Below are positions 1 to 12,306 of a DNA stretch of 64,000 nt, one piece after another. How positions within the stretch are numbered: position 1 is the stretch's first letter; each line of letters starts with the position of its first letter. The notes beneath the pieces were generated by a model. It did not search any database. It was given only the letters and a program-made list of their open reading frames with translations, and was not told where the DNA came from. A program made the translations under genes and the position numbers. This stretch comes from Stratiolaelaps scimitus (Eukaryota > Arthropoda > Arachnida > Mesostigmata > Laelapidae): NCBI GenBank assembly GCA_019614645.1, contig JABWDB010000004.1, forward strand, positions 11,656,001 to 11,720,000. Reading direction: 5' to 3'.

Positions 1-1216
1 CACGCGAGGCAGTTTTGGAATGTACATAAGTTACTACGCAAAACGTCGATACTTCGTGTAACTGATTTCTAGACGACACTAGAAACTACAGCAGCTCTGT
101 CACGGCCAGTGCATCATCATGCTGCTTGCGAAAGGCTTCGTCAAAATGACATGCTCCTGTCGTGGGGTTAACTGCGTCGCGAGCGGTGAGAATCGATCGT
201 CAGTGGATATCGGTGACAGTCAACAGTTCACGGCAGTGGTCAGTCCGAAGAAACCTGGACGGGACCTTCCAATCCATTGTTTCTAGTGAGGCGGACAAAG
301 AAAAACGGAGCTGGCTTCGGGACTGAAGAATATTACCCCGACGTCTTAGTGTAACTCATCTTTCGGGAGCAGACGTTTTGGTCTAAATGAAGCCAATGTA
401 TGATACGGCGGCAAGATCAATTGAATAGGAAAACCGCGGAGCGCAATTCAAATCTATGTTGCGAATGGACGACGCATTCATTGGTTCCCGTATGCCTGCC
501 CTTTCGAGCAATCTGCCTGCAATTGCTCGGGATATGTAAATAACAAAGACCGAATGTCCAAAGGGTCCTGCTGCTCGCAGCTAAACCTGGCATGGGACAG
601 CTATGTCTATGAGTCGCCTGTATTTGTGTTCAACACTTTCCCAAATGGCCGGCCCTCTTCATTGCAAGCCCGCATCCGAGTATGTGGAATCGGAGCAGTA
701 ATACCCGCCTACTGTGCCTCATCACTAAAGGCTTGCAGCTCAAAGTCGACTTTCAACCTGCGGGAATAAGGCTTGCGAACGAGCTTCATGGGACATGGAG
801 ATACTATCAGAGTACACTTGGTACACTTGAAAGCATCCTCCATTGCTTAAGCAGTGACTTTCATCCAGCTTTCACTGTTCCTATGCGTGACGTTTACTAT
901 TCGGCCAGTTGGAAGCCTAAATAACGCTGTTGTTATTCACTTCTCGATTGGTAGACACAAGTGGTGTCAATTCATTAATTGATTTCTTCCACGACCTCAT
1001 CACATATTGTTTAGGTCTGACCCAGTATGCATATATTAATACCATATTTTAAAAGCACGACAACGATGCTGTCGATGCCAATCACATGACATCGGGTCGA
1101 TCATGCATTTGGCGACATCCCACCTATGTCGTATCTGACAGAGACATAGGCTAATCCTTATATGTTGATCTAGAAACAATAAAGAAATTGCGTTCATCGT
1201 TCGGCTATCACTGACC
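1..1216. other. Intergenic, no gene seen
   Basis: I see no ORF with a recognisable domain here. The short open frames at about 550-920 have no recognisable motif. The stretch lies 3' of the minus-strand Kunitz gene and would contain its 3' UTR. I did not find a clear minus-strand AATAAA close to the stop. Confidence 0.5.
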
Positions 1217-2786
1217 CTATCCGACGACACACTTCCTCTTGCACTCAGCTTCGTTATCCCATCGATTGCCGTTGCCCTGACAGCCGCCGTAGACGAAACG
1301 GCGGCACTTGGTGCTCTTCGAGTCGTAATACCACTTGAGGCTGGCTCGCTCATTGCAGGGTCCGGCGTCCTTGGCCATCGCGCAGTTTTTATCTTGCGTC
1401 TTCTTTCTCTGGCCTGAAACAGAAATAGGGACAATAACACTTCGTAGAATGCTTCGCATGCGATGGCCTGTGAGGCGATGGTGGACGTTCGGTCACTGCC
1501 GTTGCTCTATCGGGGTGCTCTGAGGTGCACGTTTTTCTTTGCGTGGAAAACGGGTGCGTTCGTATTACAAAAACTGGCATCGACGTAGAAGACATAACGG
1601 AGAGTTGGTCCGCTCAGCGTTCATTTGCAGGAACCTATTCTGTGCCACACGTTTGGTGAAGGAGTTTCGCAAGCAACTTCATAGCAAGCAGTTTCTGAAG
1701 CTGCCGTTAGAAAATGTGCTCGCGTTGCATTGTGACGTCATGTTACATACTGTATCTGTAGATATTTATATATCCTAGCAAACTTGATATATATATATAT
1801 ATATGAAACCAAGAACGTCAACTGAGATCACAACTTGCTCAAGGTATCAAACGCTTTCATGTAGCTGCCGCCTCTCGCAAACACCACGGGTTGAGGGTAC
1901 ACGTTGTACCACGCTTGTAGTGTATCACTCGTGAACCTGCGGCAATCCGCACTACGCGTTTTATGGGGAGGATAATCAACTGATCATCTAATGAATATAA
2001 AATGTGCCAAGAACCGAGAGGTGGCAAGACTGTCACCTTTCGAATGATGATGACGACTTTGGCAACAGAAACATTAGTGCATTCGTAAATGTTGACGTTT
2101 AACGAATCAACGAAGTCCTTGTAGTGATATGGCGTCCGATAATCAAATCAACAGATCCACATTTCTCCACTACGCTTCATTTTACTGCCGTGCTAAGTAC
2201 GACTACGCGAGTAATCAGGTGATGCATTTGATATTATTATTCAGCAAACCGCTCGTACGTTCTACAGGGACATATGCATCGATATGATAAGTTGAGCGGG
2301 ACAGGCGATAGCCAATCATATTAACTAGCTACCCCGCTGAAGAGGCAGGGCAAGGCTAATGTGTGCGAAATTCGCAAAGAAAAAAAACATTTTTTCTTCT
2401 TTCGGGCAGTCGCTGATAGTCGATCGCGAAGCGCTGCATGAATATCTCGGCCGCAAATCGTATAGCTATTAGCGTAGATCTAGACTATAACAACGCTTTA
2501 AGTACAATGTGTGCTTAGCTAACTCGTGGCGTGATATTTTTGTGTGTAAACGATATCATATCTGCGTTACGGCATTCAGATCGTTTCAACACAATTGCCA
2601 ACCACACTATTGCTATATTCGCCACTTCAGCTTGGCCAGGGTAGCAGGTTGGATTGACCGTACATGTACACAAATAGAGGCTCTTTCTCGCTGTGTGTAC
2701 GCATCCTATAGAGGCATTAGGACAGACTCACCAGCCGCAAGCGTTGCAACGAAGGCGACGAGGAGAAGCACAAAGTACAACCTCAT
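1217..2786 (-). CDS. Secreted single-domain Kunitz/BPTI protein, two exons
   Basis: Seen: exon 1 (2732-2786) encodes an N-terminal signal peptide, MRLYFVLLLVAFVATLAA, and ends in a GTGAGT donor. Exon 2 (1217-1413) follows a TTTCTGTTTCAG acceptor. The join is in phase (a split Gly codon) and gives 83 residues. The Kunitz fold signature is clear: six Cys at about 29, 38, 55, 63, 76 and 80, with FVYGGC before the fourth Cys. Spacings are 9-17-8-13-4, one residue longer between Cys2 and Cys3 than in BPTI. Known of the family: secreted Kunitz domains plug serine protease active sites or block ion channels, and they are abundant in chelicerates. Odd: the residue after Cys2 (P1) is Asn39 and P1' is Glu40, not the usual Lys/Arg followed by a small residue, so ordinary trypsin inhibition is doubtful. 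Start choice: the ATG opens directly into the hydrophobic leader. The intron (1414-2731) covers about 1.3 kb. Confidence 0.9.
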
Positions 2787-3280
2787 ATTGGGGCGCGATA
2801 GGTGGAGCCGCGAAGGCAGAAACAGCAGCAGCAGCAGAAGCAGAAATCGACGCTGGCGTCACACGACGACTACGGACACCCTGACGGGGTAGTGCTAAGA
2901 CAAGCACTGCCGGGTGCAGCTGTCTCCTAGCGTTAGAATAACGGGCCGACCGTTAACGGTACTATCGTAGTAGCGGTGGTAGTCTACTAGGTGACTGGAG
3001 TGCCGCTGGCGCTACGGCTTGGCAGACCGAGTTGGCAGCCCGTCGCAACACCGAACGAAATACGGACTAACGGATCGCCATCACCCCGCAACGGCTAAAC
3101 CGCTCGTTGGCCCTCGCCAACGGCGGTGGCGGCGGCGGCGACGATATCGGGAGAAAATGAACCAGAAGGAAAGGAGATGGTCGTCGTCGTTGTGGCGGCG
3201 GCAGTGGCGCCCGCGATGGATGAACGAGCGACGAAGCGAATGAAGGAAGGGGGGCTGTGAACGTCTCACCGAATAGAATT

Positions 3281-3281
3281 G

Positions 3282-3314
<33 letters not shown>

Positions 3315-3331
3315 ATAGTGTGTGTTTGTAT
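3281..3331. repeat. (TA)n/(TG)n compound microsatellite
   Basis: An alternating TA run passes directly into a TG-rich run. Confidence 0.9.
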
Positions 3332-3470
3332 TGTATTGTATGTCGACCTGTCGCTTGGTCTATCCGCAGTAGTTCCACACAAACAAACACAAACTAAGAA
3401 CACACGGCCCACAGTTCTACACTAGACAGCCGCTCTTTCTGCACATGGCAAACAACAGACGATTGCTTCT

Positions 3471-3505
<35 letters not shown>

Positions 3506-5381
3506 ATAACGTTGTTGCTAGCTCACGGTACAAGCTGCAGGTGCTGGCAAGCCAGCAAACAGCTAGACAGACAGACAGGGCTTGTCAGCAAGCAAATCGA
3601 AGCGGCGACAGTAGCGATAGCTGATAGGGATTGCCGGCAGACCTGCAATCAGATGTACGTCCTGCACAGTAGCTGTCACTCGCGACCAATCGCGAAATGG
3701 TTACAACCCTCGCTCTCTGATTCCCCCCGCCGTTTCCCGGCTCTGACACAGCACAGCATCGTGGTACGCAAAGCGGAGATGGGAGCTGGCTTCCACAACG
3801 TGCAATAAGAATCGATGAGATGGCTTTCTTCTGCTAGAACAACAAAAACAACGACCAGTCCGAAGTATCGAGGGTCCCCAATCAATCGCTGGCATTGGCC
3901 CGCACCTGAAGAGACGGGACAGCAAAGGATCGGCAGCGTAGACAATGATGACTGTCTGAGTGAACAGTGCAAGTCGCGCTGGCTCAGCCATTTCTACTAA
4001 ATCGAATTATAAGCTTGGTGGCGATGAGAGATGCTCATGTAAAGTTCGAATGGTTCACCCGATATTTAAGACCTAACGCTGGTATCAAAAATAAATATTG
4101 GTTGATTTTACATGCGTCCGTTAGCCCTTGAACCTCGGACGCACAGTTCAGTATTTTGCAAAAGCAAGAGCGCACGAAAACAAAGATGAGAATACTTACT
4201 TACGAGCGAGCTTGCATTGCTTCTGTTTTTTTTTCGCTGCAGAAGAGAACTATGTAAACTTTCGGCCTTCATCGTTAGTTCATGCTGCTTAGAATCATCT
4301 CAGTATGAATGATCGCATGAAGCGTCATCGTCTCTAGCAAAACCAAATCTGAGCCTTGACGATTAAGTCTTGTTGCTCCCTTTGATCTTTAATACTTGTG
4401 TATCTATATCACTATACAGCACAGGGCACACGGCACGGGTCCGCATTCGGAATATCGCGAATCGCGCGTTCACAAGTTGTGACTGTTGAAAAAAATAGTA
4501 GCTCTCGAGGAAGTGGTGTGCGGACGACGGCGCCATGCGAAAAATAAGGCCAACAACTCCCACACACCCCGGGCGGGAAAGACGTAACAAAAAAAAAGAA
4601 CTAGAAGAGTAGAAGATAACTTCCTGAAGGCAGAAAACTAACAGGCATACGCCCGAGTGACTGCGGACGGGTTTTCGTTGATATAAAAAGAAAGCAACGC
4701 CATGCGCTGTTCAGTTGTTCAGCTCGGCTTAACCCGACGGCACCGTTGGGTTGTTTGTGTTTTAGAAATGATCCAGACAGACGCGCATTACATGCGCGTT
4801 TGTGGTAGGCGACTTTAGGGAAATAAATATGTAACGTTTGCTTGTAGCAACAGCAGCAGCAGCAGCTGGCAGCCGCGTCCAACGATAATAATGCTCAAAC
4901 GTGTATGTATATATATATATATGTAAAAGTAAATAAAAATGTAAAAGTCGTACACCACTTCTGGGGATGGTTGATTGGTAGAAAGTGATCAATATTACGC
5001 TATAATAGAAATGAGACATCACAAAAAGATATTCTAATTGGAAACTGATGGGATTCAACTCGGCTTAGGGGTCAGAGGTAAGCGTGCGATGCTGGACACC
5101 ACGTTCACGGTACGGTGCACGTCGGCCGGACACTCGTCAACGCTCGTTTGCATACATGGCAGCACAGACATCGTTCCGTCTTTCTAAAATGTCTGTAGAT
5201 TCTAAAATGCTGCCGCTGTTGTTGCCGCATCAAGAGAGACCTTGAAATTTTCATTTGTTCTAAGCTCGTGATGAAGTATTCCACAGGCTGTGGCCACCAT
5301 ATTCTTATCACTGTGTTGCAGATGTTGAAATAAGTTGAACAGAGACATAACCACAATGCTCACAATTAAAGTAACGATGTA

Positions 5382-5387
5382 TTTATT
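5382..5387 (-). promoter_or_regulatory. Candidate polyadenylation signal of the MLH3-like gene
   Basis: AATAAA on the minus strand, about 80 nt downstream of the stop at 5470. Position and sequence fit a poly(A) signal; the cleavage site cannot be seen. Confidence 0.45.
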
Positions 5388-5469
5388 TGTTTTCCACATT
5401 CGTTATTTACGACACTTGTCTAATTGTTAAGACAATTTCATTTTACGGCAGTATGGTCTTGGGGTCATC

Positions 5470-8400
5470 TTATGTGCACGTTCGATGCGTGACCGTCGAC
5501 GATCGGGGTGTAGTCAGTCGTTCACGTATGGCTGCAATTTGCAAACGTTGGGCTCGGCTTGGGACAACACCCGCCGAGTGACTTCGGTCCACGTCTGCAT
5601 CGAGGTTATTCGATCTCCGTAAAGAGATCGGCGTTACCGTAGGACGTCCATGACAACATTGGAAGGGCAAACGACATTTGAGCATCTCTGCCAGCAACCG
5701 CTCGAGGGTTGGCCTGCCGTTGTGATGAGTCAATCGTGTCGTGTACAGTCAACAAAGGGTTTTAACAGTAATATCGTATTAGTTTGTGAGCAAAAAAGGC
5801 TTTCTTGTTCACAAAAGCTAAATTTCACTCAAATCATTGTTCAGATCATTTCTGCAGAGCTACAGCAAGAATCAAAGAGAGCCGTATACAAATTATCCCC
5901 CCTTAGTAGGTCAGATACAGCCAAACTGTAATACCTAAACGAAGCTCCCATTGATCTTCGTACCCATCCGGTTTTGGGAGGACCCTGTTTGGATTTTGTC
6001 ATTATTATTATTATACACGTATATCACATTGCATACCCCACGGCACACGCAACACCCAAGGACTCGATTTGATCAAGTTGGACAAGTACGTCTCAAAGTG
6101 ATGTTTCTACACGCTCGTTGCCAGCCCGATACCTGTCAAGTGGTGTGGGACATTTTATTGCTGTCCGGCACGCCCTCGTTCGAAGTAACCTGTGAAGCAC
6201 CAGTCCAAAACTCTCACAATCTCCCGATTCATGTTGGTCGATTTCCCAACCGCGGCGATGGGAGCTCGCTGATAAATAGTCCTCGAATAGGTTTCTAGTC
6301 AGTTGTCGGAGTACGGTCATGATTCCTGTATCAAGACAGCGTGGCGCTGTTCGAATGATCGCCGCATATTTCACATGGTGACCTGTCCGGCCGCCTCTCC
6401 TGGGGTCAGTGCCCATCAGCTTCACGGCAAAACCATGTCGCTGTATTTGTCCACGCTCGCGTCGCATGCGAGCCACATGCTCGAATCCGGGGAGCCTGCA
6501 AATGTGTACAGGCGCTAGATGCTGTAGAAGCTGCTTTGAAGCAAGATTTTTTACGGTAAAGGTCACCACTTGATCTTTACCGCCAATACGTATTGTAATT
6601 GAATTTGTCAAATGTCTATGCTTCGCCTACCCTAGCTGCCTGCCTCGCTCTGAGAACAACGCTTTGAGCCGAATCGTACACGCTCTACAGGGTACAGTAA
6701 ACAGCATTTCGTCTTGATTTCGAGGTAGACTGCCACGCGACAGCACAGGTATCTGTATACTGTAGATGAGGCACTGCATCAGCGATGAACTCTACCTGAC
6801 GATGACAGCTGGAATGAGATCCTTTGAAGGTGCCGTCATCGGTTGATCCGCGCAATTCAATCGACCATTGAGATTTTCGTTATGCCGTGAACAAAAGCAG
6901 CCATCCTCGAGTCGCTCGAGCAGTATTCGTTCATGGAGCGCATGCTGGTCAATCAGAATTAGGTAGTCACGATTGTCCTGATTGCCCTCATGATGGTTAT
7001 GATTCTGATGATGATCAGACGCTTGACGATGCAGAACGATGAAGCTCCGGTCGAATTGGCCAAGTAGTTTACTTGCACTATGTTTTTGGGGTGTTTCATG
7101 AAAAACATAATTGGTGCTTGTTTTATGATTGGTGTACGCTGCGGCCGAAATATATCGGCAAGTTAAGTCGAATTTGCATTCTGGTTTCCTTCGCCCTAAG
7201 TTCAATGGCAACACGAGGTGGACAAGGTGCAATAGGATTGAACAACTAAACCTGTAACAAAAATAATTCCCATCCTCAACTCTATATTGAACCTGAACAG
7301 GCGCTTTAAAATTCGACACGGAGTACAAAGGATAGTGCCAGGGCCACGCCACTAACTAATGTAATTGCTCGTCAAGTTTCGTGGCCTAAAAACGCCGACT
7401 ACAAAAAGTAGTTCGTGGTACCGAATTTCATCTCGAGTGACTCGCGTGGCCCGCTTGACCTTCGGTGGCGAATACGTTGTGCCGTTAGAAACACCCAGGG
7501 ATATCTGTCGTTGCAGAGAGGGACCAACTTCGGCCGCGGTCGTATGGGCCTTTCGCGGCGAATTAGAGTTCCGTGGTTTTACCTAAAATGGAGACAGAGG
7601 CCGATAACGGCAATCATTTTCCCGTATACATTTCGCAGGTTCGGAGAGCATTCACGCGATGCTCTGGTAAGCCTTTTTCAAAATGCTAAATATATCCCAA
7701 AGTCAGGGTTCATGTCGTCGTTCGGATTGGGCTTAGCAAGAAAGCGATCTATTCCGTATCGTTGTCGCCTTCCTGTTTGCCTCTTCTACGCCCGCTTTCC
7801 CCTTACCCATATACGTTACGTGATTTTACCGCTAACATCGGCTATCGAGTGACAACTACCTGTATATCAACGTATTGCATGGTGGTAGGATTGCGACCTC
7901 TGGTCCCAATGAGCGGGATGTGCAGTGAATGCTCTCCGGAATAACGCGACGAGGTGGTGGGTACATTGACTTCACATTGACTGGCCTGAGGCGGTTGAGG
8001 TGGAGGTAGGCATTGAACGTCTCCAAAATCAATGCGAAGGGAATTCTCATCGAAAAGGTCACACCAGATATCAGGCGCGTCTTGAGTATCGCTGCGTTCA
8101 CATGGGGACACCGGCAGCTTCTTCAAGCGTTGGACCAATGTCGCCGACGCTCTGTGGAGCAGTCAGCAAAATGATTAGTCTACGAGATTGTTTGAACGTG
8201 CTTGTGCGTGCTGGTATTTGCTTAACAAGTCGGATTTGCAACGTAGCAGGTGGGTCAATTTAACAGAATTCGAATAGCGTTTACTACAATCTAACGTGGA
8301 CAGAACGTGACGGGAAAAACCCCTCGAAAAAGTGCGTTCAAACGTTGTGCCACGTGTTTTGTTCATTCCTACGTTTAAGCCGTTATGTCGATTGGCGAAC

Positions 8401-10195
8401 ATTACCTGTATGGAGCAATAGTTTTTGAGCAGTCGTTGAAGCTTGGCTCATCTGCGTCGGGCTGCGCCTTAGGGTGATGAGGTAACATTTGAGTATCAGC
8501 TGGTGCTTTGGTACTAATACTTTGCTCGCAGTCCCTATAAGTGCAAATGTAATAGTTGCAGCGATGGCTAGCGAATGGCATACTGTAGCCCTAATCTTTG
8601 TGCTTGATTTAATAAGAAAATGGTGGTGTAATTCGTTGTAGTGTATCACAAACGATTCATTGGGTTTGCTTGCTGCATAGATCAGTTTTAGCGTACTAAT
8701 CAACATATTCAAAAGCAAACCTGAAAAATGATTCCATGAGCATTCCCTGCAGGCTTGTGGATGCTTTCCGTTGATCGTACGGACCCCAGTCGTCATCGGG
8801 ACTACCATCTTGCATAAGCCGGTCGGTCAATTCATGTGGACGCCATGGGGGACCCTAGTAAGGAAGTGTAAAGGGGAAGGTGATCTTCGGGCCCACACAG
8901 ATCGAAGCTTGACCCAATCATGTTTGAGATTAGCAGACATTTTTGGGGATGGAACGGCCGTTCACATCCAGGCAATGAAATGAGCTCGGCCGATACCAAA
9001 AGATATTTCGCAATTTTGCGGAAAAAACTAAGTAAGTTGAAAAAAAAACTGCACATATATAGAAGTTTATAAATGTTTGTAATAAAAAGCGTACGACAGT
9101 TTGATTTTCATACAAGTTATACGTTACGCGGCAATGTTAAACGTTCCATATTTCGGATCCTTTGCACCATGTAACGAAAATGTTACCTCAGGAGGAGACG
9201 GCACTAGAGGAGAATTTGTCGGCATCTGATTCTCATCGTCGTCAATCTCCTTTATTGGTTCTGCACAAGCGTCTCCTGTCACGAACACGCCGGGTTGGCT
9301 AGATGCGTGCTCAGAATCGTGAGAGCTGATTGTGTTGCGGACGCCTGCGACGTCGTCGAAAATCTCTTGAGCGCTGGACGGCTTAAATTTCTTTGAAAGG
9401 CTAATCAGGCCAGGCTCATCATGCCGTCCCTGGGATCGCGAATCTCGACAATTTGCAGCTGTTGAAGTGCACTCCTCCTGATTAGCTGGCGATTTCGTTA
9501 CCTTAACTGAACCTTGCGCAGGTCCTGTCATGGTGACACGCCATCCAAGAGAGAATATATCGAGAGTATAATATGACTTGTAGAGCAGTGAAAACACCGA
9601 TTTTCAAATATGGGCACATATATAACTAACCTAACCTTACTCCTGAACGAAGCGCAAAGTTGAAGTAAAAAAATGCTGGCTCACTTACGCTTCGTTCTCA
9701 CTCTCCGTTGTCCCGGGACGCGTTGCGCACAGCAAACGTCGTTGCTACCTCTGGAGTCGCTATCTTCGTAGTTCATTGGCCGTTTAGCCACAGTCGCTCG
9801 TGTACTGGACGCCACATGAGTGTTATGTGAAAAGGCAGGATCGTCCACCTTGATTATATTCTGTGGACAGGCATCGCGCAGTGAGCCGGCTTCCTCAAGA
9901 CACTTCTGTATCGGAGGCTTCGTTATCTCGGTGCTACATCCAGCAACCACGAGATTGCGAGCAGCCGAGTTCATCAAGTGTGTATCTGCGTCATCGTTCT
10001 TGAGACATTGAAAGATGAGCTCCTTCACTCCGATCCGGGTATTCTCTTCATGGAGAAGCTGTCCGCCAGTGATATTAAGCGCCACCTTGACGATCGGCAT
10101 GTTGTTCAACAGGTGCGCGGCTCCGTTTTCGAATGCTCCCTTTAGCATTGATCCGGCGCCAGACAGTGGCAACGGGGTCATACTTGTGCCGCAAG
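5470..10195 (-). CDS. MLH3: MLH3-like MutL homologue: linker and C-terminal endonuclease domain exons
   Basis: Exons chain in phase: 9689-10195, 9187-9524, 8721-8854, 7860-8151, 7422-7582, 6796-7077, 6133-6495 and 5470-5713 (stop). The last four align with the MLH3 C-terminal domain almost without gaps around LGQFDRSFIV. The endonuclease motif DQHALHERILLE fits DQHA(X)2E(X)4E exactly. Then come LIPAVIV, the Zn-site block RACRTAIK, and FQCCHGRP near the C-terminus. Known: MLH3 pairs with MLH1 (MutL-gamma), nicks DNA at meiotic crossover intermediates and acts in mismatch repair, in the nucleus. Here all visible metal-site residues are kept, so nuclease activity is likely. The 9187-10195 and 7860-8854 exons are linker-like (polar, low complexity). 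A tail of about 55 residues follows CCHGRP. A degraded MutL transducer segment may be present in exon 9689-10195 (PIVKVALNI ... ELIFQ), but that is weak. The 5' continuation is described separately. Confidence 0.85.
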
Positions 10196-10300
10196 CTACA
10201 GTCGAATTTACACAACCAAATACGCACCCCCCTCCCCCGCCCCGCAGTGGACTATATTTAGAGACAACGTTGACTGCAATATATCAGATCATTACGGCTA

Positions 10301-10410
10301 CTAAATTTTCCAGGTTGACTTTCAGCTAACACTCATCGCCCACGGTACTACTTTAGCATTGCTTCGTAAGACCGTTGCACATTTGCATTTACGGGTTCGT
10401 CTTTCGGAGC
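10301..10410 (-). mobile_element. Diverged partial tRNA-derived SINE (3' half)
   Basis: Read on the minus strand it carries the family's 3' part: a GTGCAACGG..TTACGAAGCAATGC block, then GTACCGTGGGCG, then the terminal hairpin region (TAGCTGAAAGTCAACC) and an A-rich end. It matches the copies at 12.9 and 55.6 kb but is more diverged. It lies in an intron of the MLH3-like gene, in the gene's own orientation. Confidence 0.6.
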
Positions 10411-10493
10411 AATGCATCGCGACGACCACTCCAGCTCGTCAGGACGACACCATTGCGACGCGTACGCTTTTTATCTAAATTCAATCTGCTTAC

Positions 10494-12306
10494 CGTCGAT
10501 ATCGTTCAAAACGATTTGAATATCCAGTTGAGATATGCAAGATAGTCCAGTGATGTATGTGCATATGCCCCACCCAGTAAGTTGTCTAGGAAAAATGTAA
10601 TCATAGCCTTGCGTTCGACACTTCTCCAGAACAAGCGTGTTGAATAACTGCATTTGTCTTCACACAAATTGCTCTAGAGGTAATACATTATGAGACAATG
10701 AAGTTACAAGTGAAGGTTACGCGAAAGTGGAACGCGAGAGAAACAATTGAACAAGAATAGCCACTCACATACAACTTGTGGACGTCGACCGGCGTCAACA
10801 GGGCACTTTGATCGATAATGAGCTTGGCATCGATGAGCACTTTGCGCCTGAACAGCCTCTGGGATAGTCTGCTCGTTGCCGTAATTGACCGCCGAATCTT
10901 TTCGATATCGAACAGCAAAATAAACACACAAGTATAGGGTTGAGCAATAGCATCTCCAACGTTGTGCCATGCTTTCTTCTGTAAAATGGAGCTGCATCAT
11001 ACATATATATATATATATATATATATGTACGCTTCTTGAGAATGTCGGTACGGCAAACGACACAGCTAAATCCATGTGCTTACCAATTTTCAAGCTATTC
11101 TGTCGGTTGTCATCATCGTTCCTTGGTCGTCCGGCACGATTGACGGTCTTCGTGGGAGCGCTACCGCTCTTGACGGATCGACTGCGCAACACGTTCGAAA
11201 CAGTCGCATCTTCTCTTTCAGTCCTGTTCTCATCTGAGCGGAGAAACGCCGACTGCGGCGCTTTTTTTCGATTAGACTTCATGTGGCAGGTGCCAGTTAC
11301 TGTCGCTCTTCTCGTTGGCGGCGACTTCGCTGTCGTTGCTCCCAAAGTCCATCTGAACATCTGTTTGCGTTCGTCACTTGCCAGCTGAGCGGCGAGTTTG
11401 TCCTTCTCACTTCTTGACAACAACTGTATATCACTGTAGACCCTCTGAAGACAACAGCAGAGGGCAGATCAGAGGGATGCAGTGATATCAATGTGAATTG
11501 CAATTGCTCTTGCAACAATGTGAATTGCTCTAATCGTGTTATAATTGCAATTCACATTTTAAAGGGGGGGTGTTGGCATGCTAATGCATGCCAACACCAT
11601 GGCCGCCCCCCCTATGGAACTGTTGACGATGTTCAACAGCACCACCCATAAGCGATACCGGGAAGGGTGGTGCTGTTGAACATCGTCAACAGTTCCATAG
11701 GGGGGGCGGCCATGGTGTTGGCATGCATTAGCATGCCAACACCCCCCCTTTAAAACTGTGGATTGCAATTATAACACGATTAGAGAATAAGTTAGAGTAC
11801 AGTTATATATATATATATATATATAGGGGAATTGCAAATGCTATATTCTTTGGATCGACATACGTTGCCGTTCTTCAACGAACCTTTTTTATTTGTTTTC
11901 TCGAACGAGAACGTCGCAAGTCTCTGCTTAGTCGGAGGTGTGCTCCACTCTCGCCAGAATAATCGGGATTAAATTCGCTATCGGATTCACTTCCTTTTGA
12001 TCTTCGTCGATTCCGACGCTTCCCGTTATCGCCGGATCGCCGATTTTCGCATGCGTCACGCTGACGCGCCGCACCAGCGCAATGTTTCGCCATTAACGTT
12101 GTATCCTCGCACGTCGGGGGCGGTGCTTGTGGTGGTGGTGGAGGTAACATACCTTCTTCAATGAGGCCACCCTGTTTCGTGCGCAGTAGCCTACTCGTGA
12201 GCACGGCCCCTCCGATGCCGTAGTCGACAGGCACATGGACCCGAGGCAACCTTCGTCCTCGTTTAGGTTTGCTGGATTCGATGTTGTCATCGCGAACCTT
12301 GGTCAT
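10494..12306 (-). CDS. Probable 5' exons of the MLH3-like gene: basic, low-complexity N-terminus
   Basis: Exons that join in phase to those downstream: 11884-12306 (ATG; an in-frame TGA lies directly upstream), 11084-11444, a small exon near 10769-10897 with two phase-compatible readings, and 10494-10647. The encoded part is Lys/Arg-rich, with a proline run (MLPPPPPQAPPP), an Asp/Glu/Ser patch (SDSEFNPDYSGE) and an RSRSRK cluster. This suggests a nuclear, largely disordered region. Whole-gene length would be about 1127 residues with one choice of small exon. I do not recognise a domain. The GHKL ATPase motifs that open every MutL protein (a Glu..Asn motif, DxGxG and a GFRGEAL-type block) are absent. 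Alternatives: this is a separate gene, or the true ATPase exons were missed. Confidence is moderate because no homology supports these exons, only phase and splice-site consistency. Confidence 0.5.
11002..11026. repeat. (AT)n microsatellite
   Basis: Pure AT alternation inside an intron of the MLH3-like gene. Confidence 0.9.
11528..11785. repeat. Near-perfect 258-bp inverted repeat (foldback element)
   Basis: The left arm 11528-11647 and right arm 11665-11785 are reverse complements over about 120 bp. I see only one substitution and one 1-nt gap, around an AATTCACAT / ATGTGGATT-like segment. The spacer is 17 nt. Each arm also contains smaller palindromes, GTTGGCATGC-TAAT-GCATGCCAAC (11572-11595) and CTGTTGA-CGATGT-TCAACAG (11620-11639), and a run of seven G or C. 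The element lies in the intron between the first two exons of the MLH3-like gene. It encodes no protein. A foldback/MITE-type element or a recent inverted duplication are the options; I see no clear target-site duplication. Confidence 0.9.
11804..11825. repeat. (AT)n microsatellite
   Basis: AT alternation 20 bp beyond the right end of the foldback element. Confidence 0.9.

Larger units (their letters stand above)
2787..5469. other. Intergenic with dinucleotide repeats, no gene seen
   Basis: This interval separates the Kunitz start from the MLH3-like 3' end. It holds (TA)n/(TG)n at 3281-3331, (AT)n at 3475-3503 and 4907-4922, and a (CAG)n run near 4849-4866. Open frames here are GC-rich or repeat-driven and show no domain. 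A minus-strand AATAAA at 5382-5387 lies about 80 nt beyond the MLH3-like stop codon and is a plausible polyadenylation signal for that gene. Confidence 0.5.

Noticed and set aside
6093..6611. The full 172-residue minus-strand frame as one exon
   Set aside because: Only 6133-6495 aligns with MLH3. The part before 6495 precedes a good acceptor (ACACATTTGCAG) and is removed to keep a gap-free match.
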